Positions 28,303-37,735 of a DNA stretch of 64,000 nt are shown in pieces (the first letter of the stretch is position 1; each line of letters starts with the position of its first letter). A program made the translations under genes and the position numbers. The stretch lies in the NCBI RefSeq assembly GCF_003670115.1, contig NZ_QQTY01000005.1:124001-188000 (forward strand), written 5' to 3'. The notes beneath the pieces were generated by a model that saw only the letters and a program-made list of their open reading frames with translations, was not told the DNA's origin and ran no database searches. The stretch is from Natronorubrum halophilum. Its GTDB lineage: Archaea; Halobacteriota; Halobacteria; Halobacteriales; Natrialbaceae.

Positions 28303-29172
28303 CTAATACGTCAGCGACATCCCGCCCTCGTGGGTCATGTCGCCGCCGTTGAGGTGCTCGCTGTGGATCGAACAGCCGATCACGAAGAGGTTCGCGACCT
28401 CGTACGGCTCCATCATCTCTTTGGCGCGGGTCCGTTCGAGCATGACCTCCTCGACGACTTCGTCGACAGTCATCCCGCGGCGGTCCGCCGTCGCCGGGAG
28501 CTGTTTGGCGACGAGTGCGGTCTTGACGTAGGCGGTACTGACGGAAAACGAGCGGACGGTTCCGTCACCCTCGGCGGCGATGGACTGCGTCAGCCCTCGG
28601 AGGCCGAACTTCGTGGTGTTGTAGGCGACCTTATCGCGGGTGACGATGTGACCGTGGACCGAACACATGTTCGCGACGACGCCGCCCCCGTCCTCTCGAA
28701 AGTGGGGCATGCACGCTTTCGACAGCACGAACGGCGCTCGCTGCATCACCGCCTGCATCGTGTCGTACTTCTCGAGGGGGAACGATTCGATCGGGGCCAC
28801 GTGTTGCAGGCCGGCGATGTTCGCGAGATAGCGAATCGAGCCGTGGTCGGCGGCCTCGTCGACGATCCGCTCCAGATCGTCGTCGACGGTGAGATCGGCG
28901 ACGATCGGGACGATCTCGCCCGGTAAAGATAGCTCCTTGACCGTCGATATCGTCTCGTCGAGACCCGCTTCGTCCAGGTCCGTTCCGGCGACGGTAAGCC
29001 CGTTCGCGGCGAACGCGAGCGCCGTCGCCCGCCCGATCCCGGATCCAGCGCCGGTAACGATGACGACGTTTTCGGGCGCGTAGTGTGGATCGTCGAGCAC
29101 GAGAAAGTCGTCTGCGGTCGGTGCCGTCGGGCCGTACCGCTCCATCGCCTCGTCGATGGTCATGTCAGCCAT
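28303..29172 (-). CDS. Short-chain dehydrogenase, 3-hydroxybutyrate dehydrogenase-like
   Basis: The 289-aa SDR protein has the cofactor motif TGAGSGIG (about residue 41), the NIAGLQHVAPIESFP segment typical of 3-hydroxybutyrate dehydrogenases, and the catalytic Ser with AYNTTK (Tyr and Lys). It probably interconverts 3-hydroxybutyrate and acetoacetate, but other hydroxy-acyl substrates are possible. The N-terminal 30 residues are an extension absent from bacterial enzymes. Starts at 29172 (MADMTIDEAM) and 29163 are equally plausible. No adjacent polyhydroxyalkanoate gene is present. Confidence 0.8.
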   Translation of the reverse strand: MADMTIDEAMERYGPTAPTADDFLVLDDPHYAPENVVIVTGAGSGIGRATALAFAANGLTVAGTDLDEAGLDETISTVKELSLPGEIVPIVADLTVDDDLERIVDEAADHGSIRYLANIAGLQHVAPIESFPLEKYDTMQAVMQRAPFVLSKACMPHFREDGGGVVANMCSVHGHIVTRDKVAYNTTKFGLRGLTQSIAAEGDGTVRSFSVSTAYVKTALVAKQLPATADRRGMTVDEVVEEVMLERTRAKEMMEPYEVANLFVIGCSIHSEHLNGGDMTHEGGMSLTY

Positions 29173-29243
29173 ACCCACAAGCGAACGACTCCGGGTAAAT
29201 ATCTATCGGACGGCGGACCCGAACCGCAAGGCGGAGTCGCGGT

Positions 29244-30203
29244 TCATCGGTTCCGGCTGACCGGAAACCCGACCCGGTCCGGGTTGTCGTTCATCCGCTC
29301 GAGGATGCGTTCGTAGAGGTCGTTGCGGACGCGCTGGCTCGTACGCGGGTGCACGAGATACCGGAGTCGGAGGTCGACCCACGACTCCTCCTGGACGACG
29401 TTCACCGACGGCCCGTCGCGGACCTCGAGTTCGACCGGCGTTTTCGCGAGTCGCTTCCGGTACAGTTCGACAGCCCGTTGCATGTCTTCGCCCAGGTAGT
29501 CCGTCGCCTCCTCGATCATGAGGGCGCGTGCGAACTCGAGGTCGGTTTCGTAGGCGACCTGAATCGAGAGTTCGTTCCAGACGTGCGGGAACGACCGGTA
29601 GGAGTAGTTGTACACGTGCGAGGAGAGAACGACGCTATTGGGGAGGGTGATCACTCGCCCCGAGGGCTGGTTCGAGGAGACGAGTTCGCCGTTGATCTCC
29701 CAGAGCGTCGTTACCAGAAAGTCGACTTCGACGACGTCACCCTTCGACCCCTCGATGGCGACGCGGTCGCCGACGCCGTACGGGCGTTTGATCATGATGT
29801 ACAGCCACCCGATGAGCGAGAAGAGGGGCTGTTGCAGGGCGAAGGTGACGGCGAAGCCGACGATACCGAGCGAGAACAACACGCCGACGTACTGTCTGGT
29901 GAGCACGCTGAGGACGCCGACGGTACCGAGTACGATGAAGGTCAGTCGAACGACGTTTTTGAGGTCGTGTCGTCGCCGTTTGTCGGCCGTCCGCGTCAGA
30001 AGGACCCGGGCGACCAGAGCGTAGCCGCCGAAGGCAGCGAAGCCGACGGCGGCGATCAGTAGCGCCTGGGCGAGCAGGCTGGTGGCGGGAACGCCACCGA
30101 CTTCGCCCGAGACCACTGCGACGTCGAACCGTCGAACGATACCAGCAGTCACGCCGAATCCGAGCGCAACTAGCAAGGAGACGGAGCCGAGATGGCGGTT
30201 CAC
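29244..30203 (-). CDS. MscS-family mechanosensitive channel
   Basis: The 319-aa protein (GTG start) has four hydrophobic N-terminal segments, the pore-lining helix SLGIVGFAVTFALQQPLFSL, and a beta-domain with RPYGVGDRVAIEGSKGDVVEV and ITLPNSVVLSSHVYNYS, as in MscS. It should release solutes on hypo-osmotic shock. It is divergent from trkA at 30393, and the pairing with K+ uptake genes fits osmotic control. The GTG at 30203 is chosen because it precedes the first membrane helix; the longer frame adds Arg-rich sequence. Confidence 0.88.
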   Translation of the reverse strand: MNRHLGSVSLLVALGFGVTAGIVRRFDVAVVSGEVGGVPATSLLAQALLIAAVGFAAFGGYALVARVLLTRTADKRRRHDLKNVVRLTFIVLGTVGVLSVLTRQYVGVLFSLGIVGFAVTFALQQPLFSLIGWLYIMIKRPYGVGDRVAIEGSKGDVVEVDFLVTTLWEINGELVSSNQPSGRVITLPNSVVLSSHVYNYSYRSFPHVWNELSIQVAYETDLEFARALMIEEATDYLGEDMQRAVELYRKRLAKTPVELEVRDGPSVNVVQEESWVDLRLRYLVHPRTSQRVRNDLYERILERMNDNPDRVGFPVSRNR

Positions 30204-30392
30204 GTGCGTCGGTGACGCGCGGGCTACAAAAAGCTGATTGCGACCGTATCCGGTCGAGTGCCGTCTCGAACGGCGTTCGCGCCGTAATTCGGTTGGCGAT
30301 CGATCACGTCGGATCACCGGCCGTTCGTCGTAACGCCTTTCGTTCCGCCAGCAAAACATCCAGGGAAGAATGCGTCCGCGGAGGATCCACCA

Positions 30393-31730
30393 ATGTACGT
30401 ACTAATCGTCGGTGCGGGTCAAGTCGGACAGATGATCGCTTCGAATCTCGAGGACTCACACGACGTCGCGGTGGTCGAACGCGACCCGGACATCGTCGAC
30501 GAGATCACGTACTCGTACGACGTCCTCGCCGTCGAAGGCGACGGAACGGATCTCGAGGCCCTTCGAGAGGCGGGCCTCGGTCGGGCTGATCTCGTCGTCG
30601 CGTGTACGAACGATGACGAGACGAACATCGTCGTCTGCGGGACCGTCAAGACCGTAGACGACGTCTTTACGATCGCACGAGTGCGGAATCGAACGCTGTT
30701 GAACACGTGGCAGGGATCGCAGGACGCTTTCGGGGTGGGCTTTATGGTCTGTACCGACCTGCTGGTCGCCCAGACGATCTTCCGGATCTCCGGGTTCCCG
30801 CGGGCACAGGACGTCGAGATGTTCGCCGGCGGACTCGTCAGGATGGCCGAGTTCGATATCGACGCCGAGAGCCCACTCGTCGGCCGACGCGTCGAGGAGG
30901 CCGATCAGTACGATTCGATGACGTTCGCCGGCGTCTTCCGGGGCGACGAGATGATCGTCGCCCGCGGCGACACCGTTTTCCAGGCCGACGACCGGATCGT
31001 CGTCATCGGGAGCCCCAGTTCGGTCAAGGAGTTCGCGATGGAGGTGTGCATCCCCGAGGGAACCTCGAGCGCGGACGACGTGGTCGTCGTCGGCGGCAGC
31101 GAGATCGGCTTTCAGACCGCTCGCGAATTCGAGGCCCACGGCTTCGAGCCGCGACTGATCGAACGTGACCACGAACGCGCCCGCGAAATCGCCGAAGCGC
31201 TTCCCAAGACGTTCGTCATGGAGAGCGACGCGACCGACACGGACTTCCTCTCCCGCGAACACATCGACGAGGCCGACATCGTCATCGCCGCCCTCGACAG
31301 CGACGAGAAGAACCTGCTCGTCTCGCTGCTCGCGCGTCGGGTCGGCGTCGGTCGGACGGTCGCGATCATCGAGAACACCGAGTACACCGATCTCTTCGAG
31401 ACCGTCGGCATCGACGTCGCGATCAATCCTCGTGAAGAGACCGCCGAAGAGATCGTCCGCTTTACCCGGACCGACCAGACCGAGAAGATCGCCATGCTCG
31501 AGCACGACCGCGCAGAGGTCATCGAGGTCGAACTCGGGCCGGGGAGCGCCCTGGCTGGCCGGTCGATCGCGGACTCGATGGCGGACTTGCCCGACTGCGT
31601 CGTCATCGGTGCGATCTCGCGCGGCGGCGATCTCATCACGCCCCGCGGGACGACGGTTCCCCAGCCCGGCGATCACATCGTGATCTTCGTCGATGCGACC
31701 GTACTGGACGAGATATCGGCAGTGCTGTGA
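30393..31730 (+). CDS. trkA: Trk potassium uptake regulatory protein TrkA (two RCK units)
   Basis: The 445-aa cytoplasmic protein contains two tandem TrkA_N/TrkA_C units. The first begins MYVLIVGAGQVGQMIASNL with a NAD-binding glycine loop. The second begins near residue 228 (DDVVVVGGSEIGFQTARE). Each is followed by a TrkA_C domain, the last ending TTVPQPGDHIVIFVDA. It gates TrkH channels in response to nucleotides. GGAGG at 30380-30384, 8 nt before the ATG, is a clear Shine-Dalgarno-like site, unlike most genes here. It converges with trkH at 31776. Confidence 0.95.
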   Translation: MYVLIVGAGQVGQMIASNLEDSHDVAVVERDPDIVDEITYSYDVLAVEGDGTDLEALREAGLGRADLVVACTNDDETNIVVCGTVKTVDDVFTIARVRNRTLLNTWQGSQDAFGVGFMVCTDLLVAQTIFRISGFPRAQDVEMFAGGLVRMAEFDIDAESPLVGRRVEEADQYDSMTFAGVFRGDEMIVARGDTVFQADDRIVVIGSPSSVKEFAMEVCIPEGTSSADDVVVVGGSEIGFQTAREFEAHGFEPRLIERDHERAREIAEALPKTFVMESDATDTDFLSREHIDEADIVIAALDSDEKNLLVSLLARRVGVGRTVAIIENTEYTDLFETVGIDVAINPREETAEEIVRFTRTDQTEKIAMLEHDRAEVIEVELGPGSALAGRSIADSMADLPDCVVIGAISRGGDLITPRGTTVPQPGDHIVIFVDATVLDEISAVL

Positions 31731-31775
31731 GTCGTCCGATCCCGCTTCGAGACATGGGATCCGTGTCGACCGCCA

Positions 31776-33323
31776 CTACCTGTAGAGATCGAGTTCCCGG
31801 AAGGCCGCTCCCAGCAGCACTGCGATCGGGATAATCTCGAGGCGACCGATCCACATATTGCCGATCAACATCAGCTTGGTTACCGCCGGCATCTCCGGAC
31901 CGGTGATCCCCGTGCCCAGTCCGACGGTACTCTGAGCGCTCATCACGTCGAAGATAATGTACTTGAGGGGATACGCTGACGGCAACATCCAGAGGAAGAC
32001 GGCGACGCCGACGGCGAGTCCGGCGATCCAGAGGATGAAGACGACTGCTGCTTCGGTGTATTCACGCTGGACCTGTGACTGGTCGAGGGTTCGCTCGTCG
32101 AGACGGAGCCGTCGAATCGCGCTGGCCGGTGTGAAGACGCTCCTAATCTGCCAGACAGTTCCCTTGACGAGGGTGATGACGCGGATGAGTTTGAGACCTC
32201 CGACCGTCGACCCGGCCGCTGCACCCGTAAGCATCCCCAGACAGAGCAACAGGGTCGTCCCGGCCGTCCAGATCTGCTCGGTTCCATCGCCGATCGCTGT
32301 CGTACCGAATCCGGCGTTCGATGTCGCGGAAACGAACTGGAACAACGCGATCCGGAACGTCTCCTCGAACGTGTCGTACTGGCCATTGGTCCAGAGGAGC
32401 GCCGTCAGCGCAACGGATCCTACCGAAAACCAGATGAACACCCAGCGGGTCTGGATATCGGTGTAAAAGTTCCGCAGGTGGCCTTTGAGAATCAGGTAGT
32501 GAACCGGGAACGCGATACTGCCCGCGACCATCACCGGGATGACCGCGTACTCGATTACCGCGCTGTCGTAGTAACCGATCGAATCGGCGTGGACCGAGAA
32601 TCCACCGGTCGAAATGGCCGTCATCGCGTGGTTGATGGAATCCGACAGCGGCATTCCGGCGGCGAGAAACAGCGCGACCCCGGCGAGCGTGATTCCGAGG
32701 TAAATCTTCCAGATCTCCGTGACCGTCGAGACGATACTCGGATGGATCTTCTCGGAGCGAGCCTCGCTCTCGTAGAGCGTGAGCGACCCGCTGCCAGGAC
32801 GGGCGAGAATCGCGACGGTCAGAACGATGACGCCGACACCGCCGATCCATTCGGTGAACGACCGCCACCACTGCAGCGATCGGGGGAGGTCCTCCTCTAT
32901 CATCGCCATCGTCAACCCAGTGCTGGTGAAGCCGCTGATACTCTCGAAAATTCCGTTCAGTGGGTGGCGAAAGACGGAAACTGTCTCGTTCATCGGCGGC
33001 GCGTTCGCCCACGCGGGATACGGATTCAATGCGATCGTCCACGCAACGAGCAAGAACGGGAGCCCACCGAGGATGCCGACCGTCCCCCACGCGGCAGCCG
33101 CCGTAACCATCGCCTCGAGTTTTCCCGAATCCGCCACCTGCTGATACCGGCGCGCGAGCCAGATCCCGAGACCACCCATCACGACAGCCGAGATGGTGAA
33201 CGCCGGGACTGCGTAGAACTCTTGATTGATGACGGCGACCGCGATCGAAACGAACGCCATCAACGAGACGACCTGCAGGATTCGACCGAGGTCTCGTCCC
33301 ACTGCCGGATACCGTACCCTCAT
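31776..33323 (-). CDS. trkH: TrkH-family potassium transporter
   Basis: The 515-aa membrane protein has the four pore-loop repeats of the SKT superfamily, visible as ISGFTSTGLTMAM, ISTGGFSVHADSI, TSNAGFGTTAIG and QSTVGLGTGITG. About ten to twelve transmembrane helices surround them. The conserved ends FTEWIGGVGVIVLTVAIL and NMWIGRLEIIPI match TrkH. It is the channel for K+ uptake. The ATG at 33323 is directly preceded by the short trkA, whose frame runs into it. Confidence 0.93.
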   Translation of the reverse strand: MRVRYPAVGRDLGRILQVVSLMAFVSIAVAVINQEFYAVPAFTISAVVMGGLGIWLARRYQQVADSGKLEAMVTAAAAWGTVGILGGLPFLLVAWTIALNPYPAWANAPPMNETVSVFRHPLNGIFESISGFTSTGLTMAMIEEDLPRSLQWWRSFTEWIGGVGVIVLTVAILARPGSGSLTLYESEARSEKIHPSIVSTVTEIWKIYLGITLAGVALFLAAGMPLSDSINHAMTAISTGGFSVHADSIGYYDSAVIEYAVIPVMVAGSIAFPVHYLILKGHLRNFYTDIQTRWVFIWFSVGSVALTALLWTNGQYDTFEETFRIALFQFVSATSNAGFGTTAIGDGTEQIWTAGTTLLLCLGMLTGAAAGSTVGGLKLIRVITLVKGTVWQIRSVFTPASAIRRLRLDERTLDQSQVQREYTEAAVVFILWIAGLAVGVAVFLWMLPSAYPLKYIIFDVMSAQSTVGLGTGITGPEMPAVTKLMLIGNMWIGRLEIIPIAVLLGAAFRELDLYR

Positions 33324-33990
33324 GGATGTCGCCGGTAAACGCCTCAACCGCGTCGGACAGGGCGGAGTCGTCGGTAAAGACCGTCACCTGATCGCCAGTC
33401 CGGATCGTCGTATCGCCTCGCGGCGCGCGGATTTCCTCGCCGCGTTTGAGCGCGACGACGAGACAGCCGTCCGGAAGTGAGCCCGTCTCGATGGCCGTCT
33501 CGAGCGGTTGACCGTCCATCGGCGCGCCGTCGGTCACGGTCAACTCCACGAGTTCGGTCTCGTCGTCGAATTCGATGAAATCGCTGACGTTGGGGTATCG
33601 AACGGAGTGATAGAGATAATCCGCGATCAATCGTTGCGGGTTCTCGATGAGCGTGACGCCGATTTTCTCGAAGATCGGCAGGTTCTCCGTATCGTGAACC
33701 ACGCTGACGAGGTTCGGGACGTCGTGTTCCTGGGCGAGCAACATCACCATAATGTTGACCGCATCGATGTCCGTCGTCGAGATGACTGCATCCGCGCGGT
33801 CGATACTAGCGTCTTTGACCGTCCCATTTTTCGTCGCGTCGGCGTTGAGTACGAGACAGTCGTACTCCGAGGCGACATCGTTCGCTCGCTCCTCGTCGGT
33901 CTCGATGACGACGACGTCGTTTCCGTCGCGGACCGCGAGGTCGATTAGATTCGAACCGATACTCCCTGCGCCGATGATAACGAGATACAT
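33320..33990 (-). CDS. trkA: TrkA-type single-RCK subunit, no stop in its own frame (possible frameshift)
   Basis: About 223 residues of TrkA are recognisable. They start MYLVIIGAGSIGSNLIDLAV (NAD-binding), run through IERADAVIS-like Rossmann strands, and end in a TrkA_C domain closing with RTGDQVTVFTDDSALSDAVE. The frame then continues without a stop for over 1 kb antiparallel in meaning to, and out of frame with, trkH. A TGA overlapping the trkH ATG (ATGA, 33320-33323) lies in a neighbouring frame, and one inserted base would restore a normal coupled trkA-trkH pair. The stated left end is that TGA. Explanations are a sequencing error, a mutation, or translational frameshifting. The protein should gate the adjacent TrkH. 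Confidence 0.8.
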
Positions 33991-34394
33991 TCTCAAAGCC
34001 TCTCTACTGATCGTTCGAGCCGCGTCTCGAGAACACGATAAGGGGTAGTTCGGTCTCGGTTATTACTCTATACGACTCGCCGATAGCCGATTCGAGAACA
34101 CCACACGCCGCCCTCGTTCGCAATCGGGAGTCGACGTGGCTCGCGATGTCGTCAGTCATCGGTCATTCATCGCGATCCGAATTGGCCGCTCGTGACGCTG
34201 ATTACACGACATCGATTCACTACCGCAGCTTTTCGATTCGGTACTATAAACTCTCTCATCTATGGATACAGTAGATACTCCGCGGGATATTTTCGCACTC
34301 GTTCATCATCTGGAGGAGTGCTCGGATGAGCAGTAGGGATCGTGACGAGCGATAAAAAGCAGAACCCTTCAATCTCGCGAGCGTACCCGTCCGT
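33991..34394. other. Divergent regulatory region between trkA and the Lrp-TrkA_C regulator
   Basis: These 404 bp are more A/T-rich than their surroundings. They contain TATA-like elements (ACTATAAAC at about 34243-34251; GATAAAAAG at about 34349-34357, some 40 nt before the regulator's ATG). I see no supported gene; a 24-codon ORF at 34262 was not accepted. It probably carries operators for the regulator at 34395. Confidence 0.5.
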
Positions 34395-35138
34395 ATGAGC
34401 ATCCGCTTGGACGAAGTAAACAAACGCATCATCCATGCGTTGATGAACGATGCGCGGGGCACGTCCGCACCGACGATCGCCGAGGAAGTCGGCGTTTCGC
34501 CAGCGACGATTCGAAACCGGATTCACCAACTCGAGGACGCCGGAATCATCCGCGGCTACCACGCGAACGTCGATTTCGACGCCGCTGACGAGATGCTCAC
34601 GACGCTCTACGTGGCGACAGCACCCATCGAAGAGCGCGCGCGACTCGCCCAGCAGGTCCGAACGATCACCGGCGTCGTCAACGTTCGCGAGTTCGTGGCT
34701 GGAACAGAGAATCTCCACATACTCACCGTGGGCAACGACGTCGAAGCGATAAACGACATCGCTCGAGAGCTAACGTCGCTCGGCATTGATATCGACGACG
34801 AAAAAGTCGTCCGAACGGAGCAGTTTCAGGCGTACCACCCGTTCGGCCCCGCCGAAATCCACCAGCAGTTCTCCAACTATATTAGCCTCGCCGGCGGCAA
34901 CGAAGTCGTCGAACTCACCGTCGATGCCGACGCACCGATCGCCGGGTTGACCTTAGAACGCGCCGCGCGCGAGGGGCTCCTCGAGGACGGCGTACTCGTC
35001 GTCTCGATCGAGCGCGACGACGCCGTGTTGACGCCGCGGGGGGAAAGCGAGATTCGAGCCGGCGACATCCTGACCGTTCTCTCCCGCGGCGGCTTTACCG
35101 AGCGTCTGTTCGATACGTTCGAAACCGGATCGAACTAG
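34395..35138 (+). CDS. Lrp/AsnC regulator fused to a TrkA_C domain
   Basis: The 247-aa protein has an N-terminal Lrp-type HTH (residues 1-60: LDEVNKRIIHALMNDARGTS, then VSPATIRNRIHQLEDAGIIRG). An AsnC-like ligand domain follows (about 65-150), and a C-terminal TrkA_C domain (about 175-240: EVVELTVDADAPIAGLTLER, LTPRGESEIRAGDILTVL). TrkA_C binds small ligands such as nucleotides, so this looks like a transcription factor reading the same signal as the Trk gate. Its position between trkA-trkH and the permease genes supports control of K+ or amino-acid uptake; that role is inferred. Confidence 0.9.
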   Translation: MSIRLDEVNKRIIHALMNDARGTSAPTIAEEVGVSPATIRNRIHQLEDAGIIRGYHANVDFDAADEMLTTLYVATAPIEERARLAQQVRTITGVVNVREFVAGTENLHILTVGNDVEAINDIARELTSLGIDIDDEKVVRTEQFQAYHPFGPAEIHQQFSNYISLAGGNEVVELTVDADAPIAGLTLERAAREGLLEDGVLVVSIERDDAVLTPRGESEIRAGDILTVLSRGGFTERLFDTFETGSN

Positions 35139-35244
35139 TCGCTGACGCGAGGTGAAGCGGTCGGAACGAACGGGGTCGGTCGGAGTTGATCGTCACGGGA
35201 GCCGGGTTTTCGGGCGACCGTCGAGTGAGAGCCGTGGACGACCG

Positions 35245-37563
35245 TCAATCGTTTCGACTGCCGAACAACCGATTCCAGAGCGACCGTTTTGTCGGCCGTT
35301 CGGCCAGGAGGACGGAACAGTCGACCTCGTTGACGACGCTGTAGGCGAGCGAGCCACGCAGCAGCCGAGAGAGCAGCCCGCGTTCGGTCGCCCCGAGGAC
35401 GATCAGCGAGTGATCCCGAGCCGCCGTCGCGATAGCGTCCTCAACGTCGTCCGAGGCATCGACGCGGATCGTCGCGTTCTCGAGGTCGTGATCCGCCGCC
35501 CAATCGGTCAGGAACGCTTCGCCCTCCGCCTCCTCCCCCTCGTCGACGACGTGCAACAGCGTGATCTCGGAACCGAGTTGGTCGCGCATATATCGAGCCA
35601 TCTCGGCGCTGAGATCGGAGTCTGGACCGCCGGCGGTCGGGACCAGTACGCGGTCAGTCTCGAGACCGCGGTCGTTCAAGACGAGGAAGTCACACGGCAG
35701 ATCGTGGGTCAACTCCTCGAGTGGCCGTTCCGCGCGACCGGCGGTCCAGGGTCGGTCGGGGCCCCAGCCCATGACGACGGTGTCCGCGTTCTCGCGGCGA
35801 GCCACGTCGAACACTTCTTCGAACGAGCGATGAGACACAACTGTCCGAATGTTGACGGGAGCGTCGACCGTTTCCGTACTCTCCCGAACCTGATTCATCA
35901 ATTTCCGAGATTCGTCGTCGATACGCTGGATGTGTTTGGAGCCCTCGACGAGCGGCGTCTGGTCGGGAACCTCGACGATGTGGACCGCCTGGACGACGCC
36001 GTCGTTGGCCTTGGCAACGACGCTCGCCAGTGAGAGGAGGTGGGCTTCAGTCCGCGGGTTCGAGACCGGGACCACCACGGTGTACTCGCTTCTACCGGAC
36101 GGCTTCGCCGCGGTCGCAGCGGAGACGGCCGCATCTGGCATCTCCTCGGATCGCGAGAGGATGTAGTCGCTCAATACGCCCTCGCGATCGGTTTCGTGGC
36201 GGGCGTAGATGCCGTACCAGGCGATCGCACCAAGGACGAACGCTAACCCCAGCGCGATCTCGATCTGATTCATGAACGCGATCAATCCGAGCGAGAACAC
36301 CACGCCCAGAATTGGCGTAATCGGGTAGAACGGCACGGTGAAGTCCGGATCGTACTCCGGCACGTCAGCCTCACGAAAGACGATCAGCGCGACATTGATG
36401 AGCGCGTAGACGACGAGATGGAGAACGCTCGCCGCTTTCGAGAGAACCTCCAGGTCGCCGCCGAGGACGACGATAAAGAGGAGGATCATCGCACCGGTAA
36501 CGGCGATCGACCGGTACGGCGTGGCGAATCGCGGATGGATCTCGTTGAGCCAGTCGGTGACGATCTTGTCACGGCCCATCGCGAAGTTGATGCGTGCGGA
36601 GGCGAGGATCGACGCGTTCGCGCTCGAGGCCGTCGCAAGCAGTGCAGCCAGTGTGATCGAGGTAACGCCGATCACGCCGAGATTGCCCTCGAAGATCACG
36701 CTCGCGACATCCGACATCGGGGTGTCGATGTCGATCTGGTCGTAGGGAATGATGCCGACCATGAGGCCGACGAGAATCGAGTAGACGACCATCACGATGG
36801 CAACGCTGCCGATGATGGCGATGGGGAGATTTTGGCCCGGATTTTTGAGTTCCTCGCCGATCGTCGCGATTTTGGCGTAGCCGAGGTAGGAGACGAACAC
36901 GAGCGCAGTCCCCGGGAGCATCTCGCCGTAGCCAAGCGGCGCGATCCCACCGTCGATGGTGACCGTTCCCCAGTCGAACGAGAAGAAGCCGACGAGCGCA
37001 AAAACGGCCAGGATCCCGAGTAGGAGGGTGACGATAGCCGTCTGAATGCCTCCCGTCTCCTTCGCACCGATGTAGTTGATGCCGACGAAAACGACCCCGG
37101 CAATCAGGGCACCGATCTGGATATCGGCCAGGACCAGCGGCCCGAGAACGATCGTCGGCAGCAGTGCGATACTCCCGAGGCCAGGTATCGGTATGACGAC
37201 GCCGTCGAGCAGCGTTGTAAGGTAGCCGCCGAACCCGATACAGTAGAAGGCGCTTGCAAAGGCAAGCCCCATCCAGTCGCCCATTCCGGAGACCGATCCG
37301 AACAGGGGACCGAGCGCGCGATTGATGTAGTAGTACGCACCGCCCGCTTTGGGCATCGCCGTCCCGAGTTCGCTCACCGAGAACGCGTTTATCATGGCGA
37401 TCATGCCGCCGATGATAAACGAGAGGACGACGATCGGACCCGCCTCTTGGGCCGCGACGCCCGGAAGAACGAAGATCCCCGCGCCGATCATCGTTCCGAT
37501 CCCGATCGCGAGCGCGGAAAACAATCCGAGATCTTTGGCGAGTTCCTCGTCTCCGCCGGTCAT
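35245..37563 (-). CDS. APC-family amino-acid permease fused to two UspA domains
   Basis: In this 772-aa protein the first 450 residues form a 12-helix APC transporter. Signature segments are IGIGTMIGAGIFVLPG near residue 20, YYYINRALGPLFGS, and SANASILASARINFAMGRD near 320. The C-terminal part holds two universal-stress-protein domains, at about 480-620 (EYTVVVPVSNPRTEAHLL) and about 630-760 (RVLVPTAGGPDSDLSAEM, ending GATERGLLSRLLRGSLAYSV). The latter GxxxxG...GS motif is the Usp ATP site. The cytosolic Usp pair may gate transport according to ATP or stress. It is paralogous and adjacent to the next gene on the same strand. Confidence 0.93.
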   Translation of the reverse strand: MTGGDEELAKDLGLFSALAIGIGTMIGAGIFVLPGVAAQEAGPIVVLSFIIGGMIAMINAFSVSELGTAMPKAGGAYYYINRALGPLFGSVSGMGDWMGLAFASAFYCIGFGGYLTTLLDGVVIPIPGLGSIALLPTIVLGPLVLADIQIGALIAGVVFVGINYIGAKETGGIQTAIVTLLLGILAVFALVGFFSFDWGTVTIDGGIAPLGYGEMLPGTALVFVSYLGYAKIATIGEELKNPGQNLPIAIIGSVAIVMVVYSILVGLMVGIIPYDQIDIDTPMSDVASVIFEGNLGVIGVTSITLAALLATASSANASILASARINFAMGRDKIVTDWLNEIHPRFATPYRSIAVTGAMILLFIVVLGGDLEVLSKAASVLHLVVYALINVALIVFREADVPEYDPDFTVPFYPITPILGVVFSLGLIAFMNQIEIALGLAFVLGAIAWYGIYARHETDREGVLSDYILSRSEEMPDAAVSAATAAKPSGRSEYTVVVPVSNPRTEAHLLSLASVVAKANDGVVQAVHIVEVPDQTPLVEGSKHIQRIDDESRKLMNQVRESTETVDAPVNIRTVVSHRSFEEVFDVARRENADTVVMGWGPDRPWTAGRAERPLEELTHDLPCDFLVLNDRGLETDRVLVPTAGGPDSDLSAEMARYMRDQLGSEITLLHVVDEGEEAEGEAFLTDWAADHDLENATIRVDASDDVEDAIATAARDHSLIVLGATERGLLSRLLRGSLAYSVVNEVDCSVLLAERPTKRSLWNRLFGSRND

Positions 37564-37735
37564 CGTCGGTCCCTCCGTCTCGAGCGATTGTCAAATACCA
37601 GTAAGAGTGACATGGTTGGGTTCGGAGCGTAAAGGACACTCCCGATACCGTGATCAATAGATCGATCCCTCTTAAGGCATTCGCCTTCCTGAATATATGG
37701 CCGAGTCAATAACGCATTCAAAATCTAGTGCGCCA

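Noticed and set aside
32143-33996. 617-aa TrkA fusion protein
   Set aside because: Only the first roughly 225 residues match TrkA; the remainder is trkH read in the wrong frame, so a real fusion domain is unlikely.
34262-34336. 24-codon ORF MDTVDTPRDIFALVHHLEE
   Set aside because: It lies just downstream of a TATA-like element at a spacing that would put its start before the transcript, and it is too short to judge.
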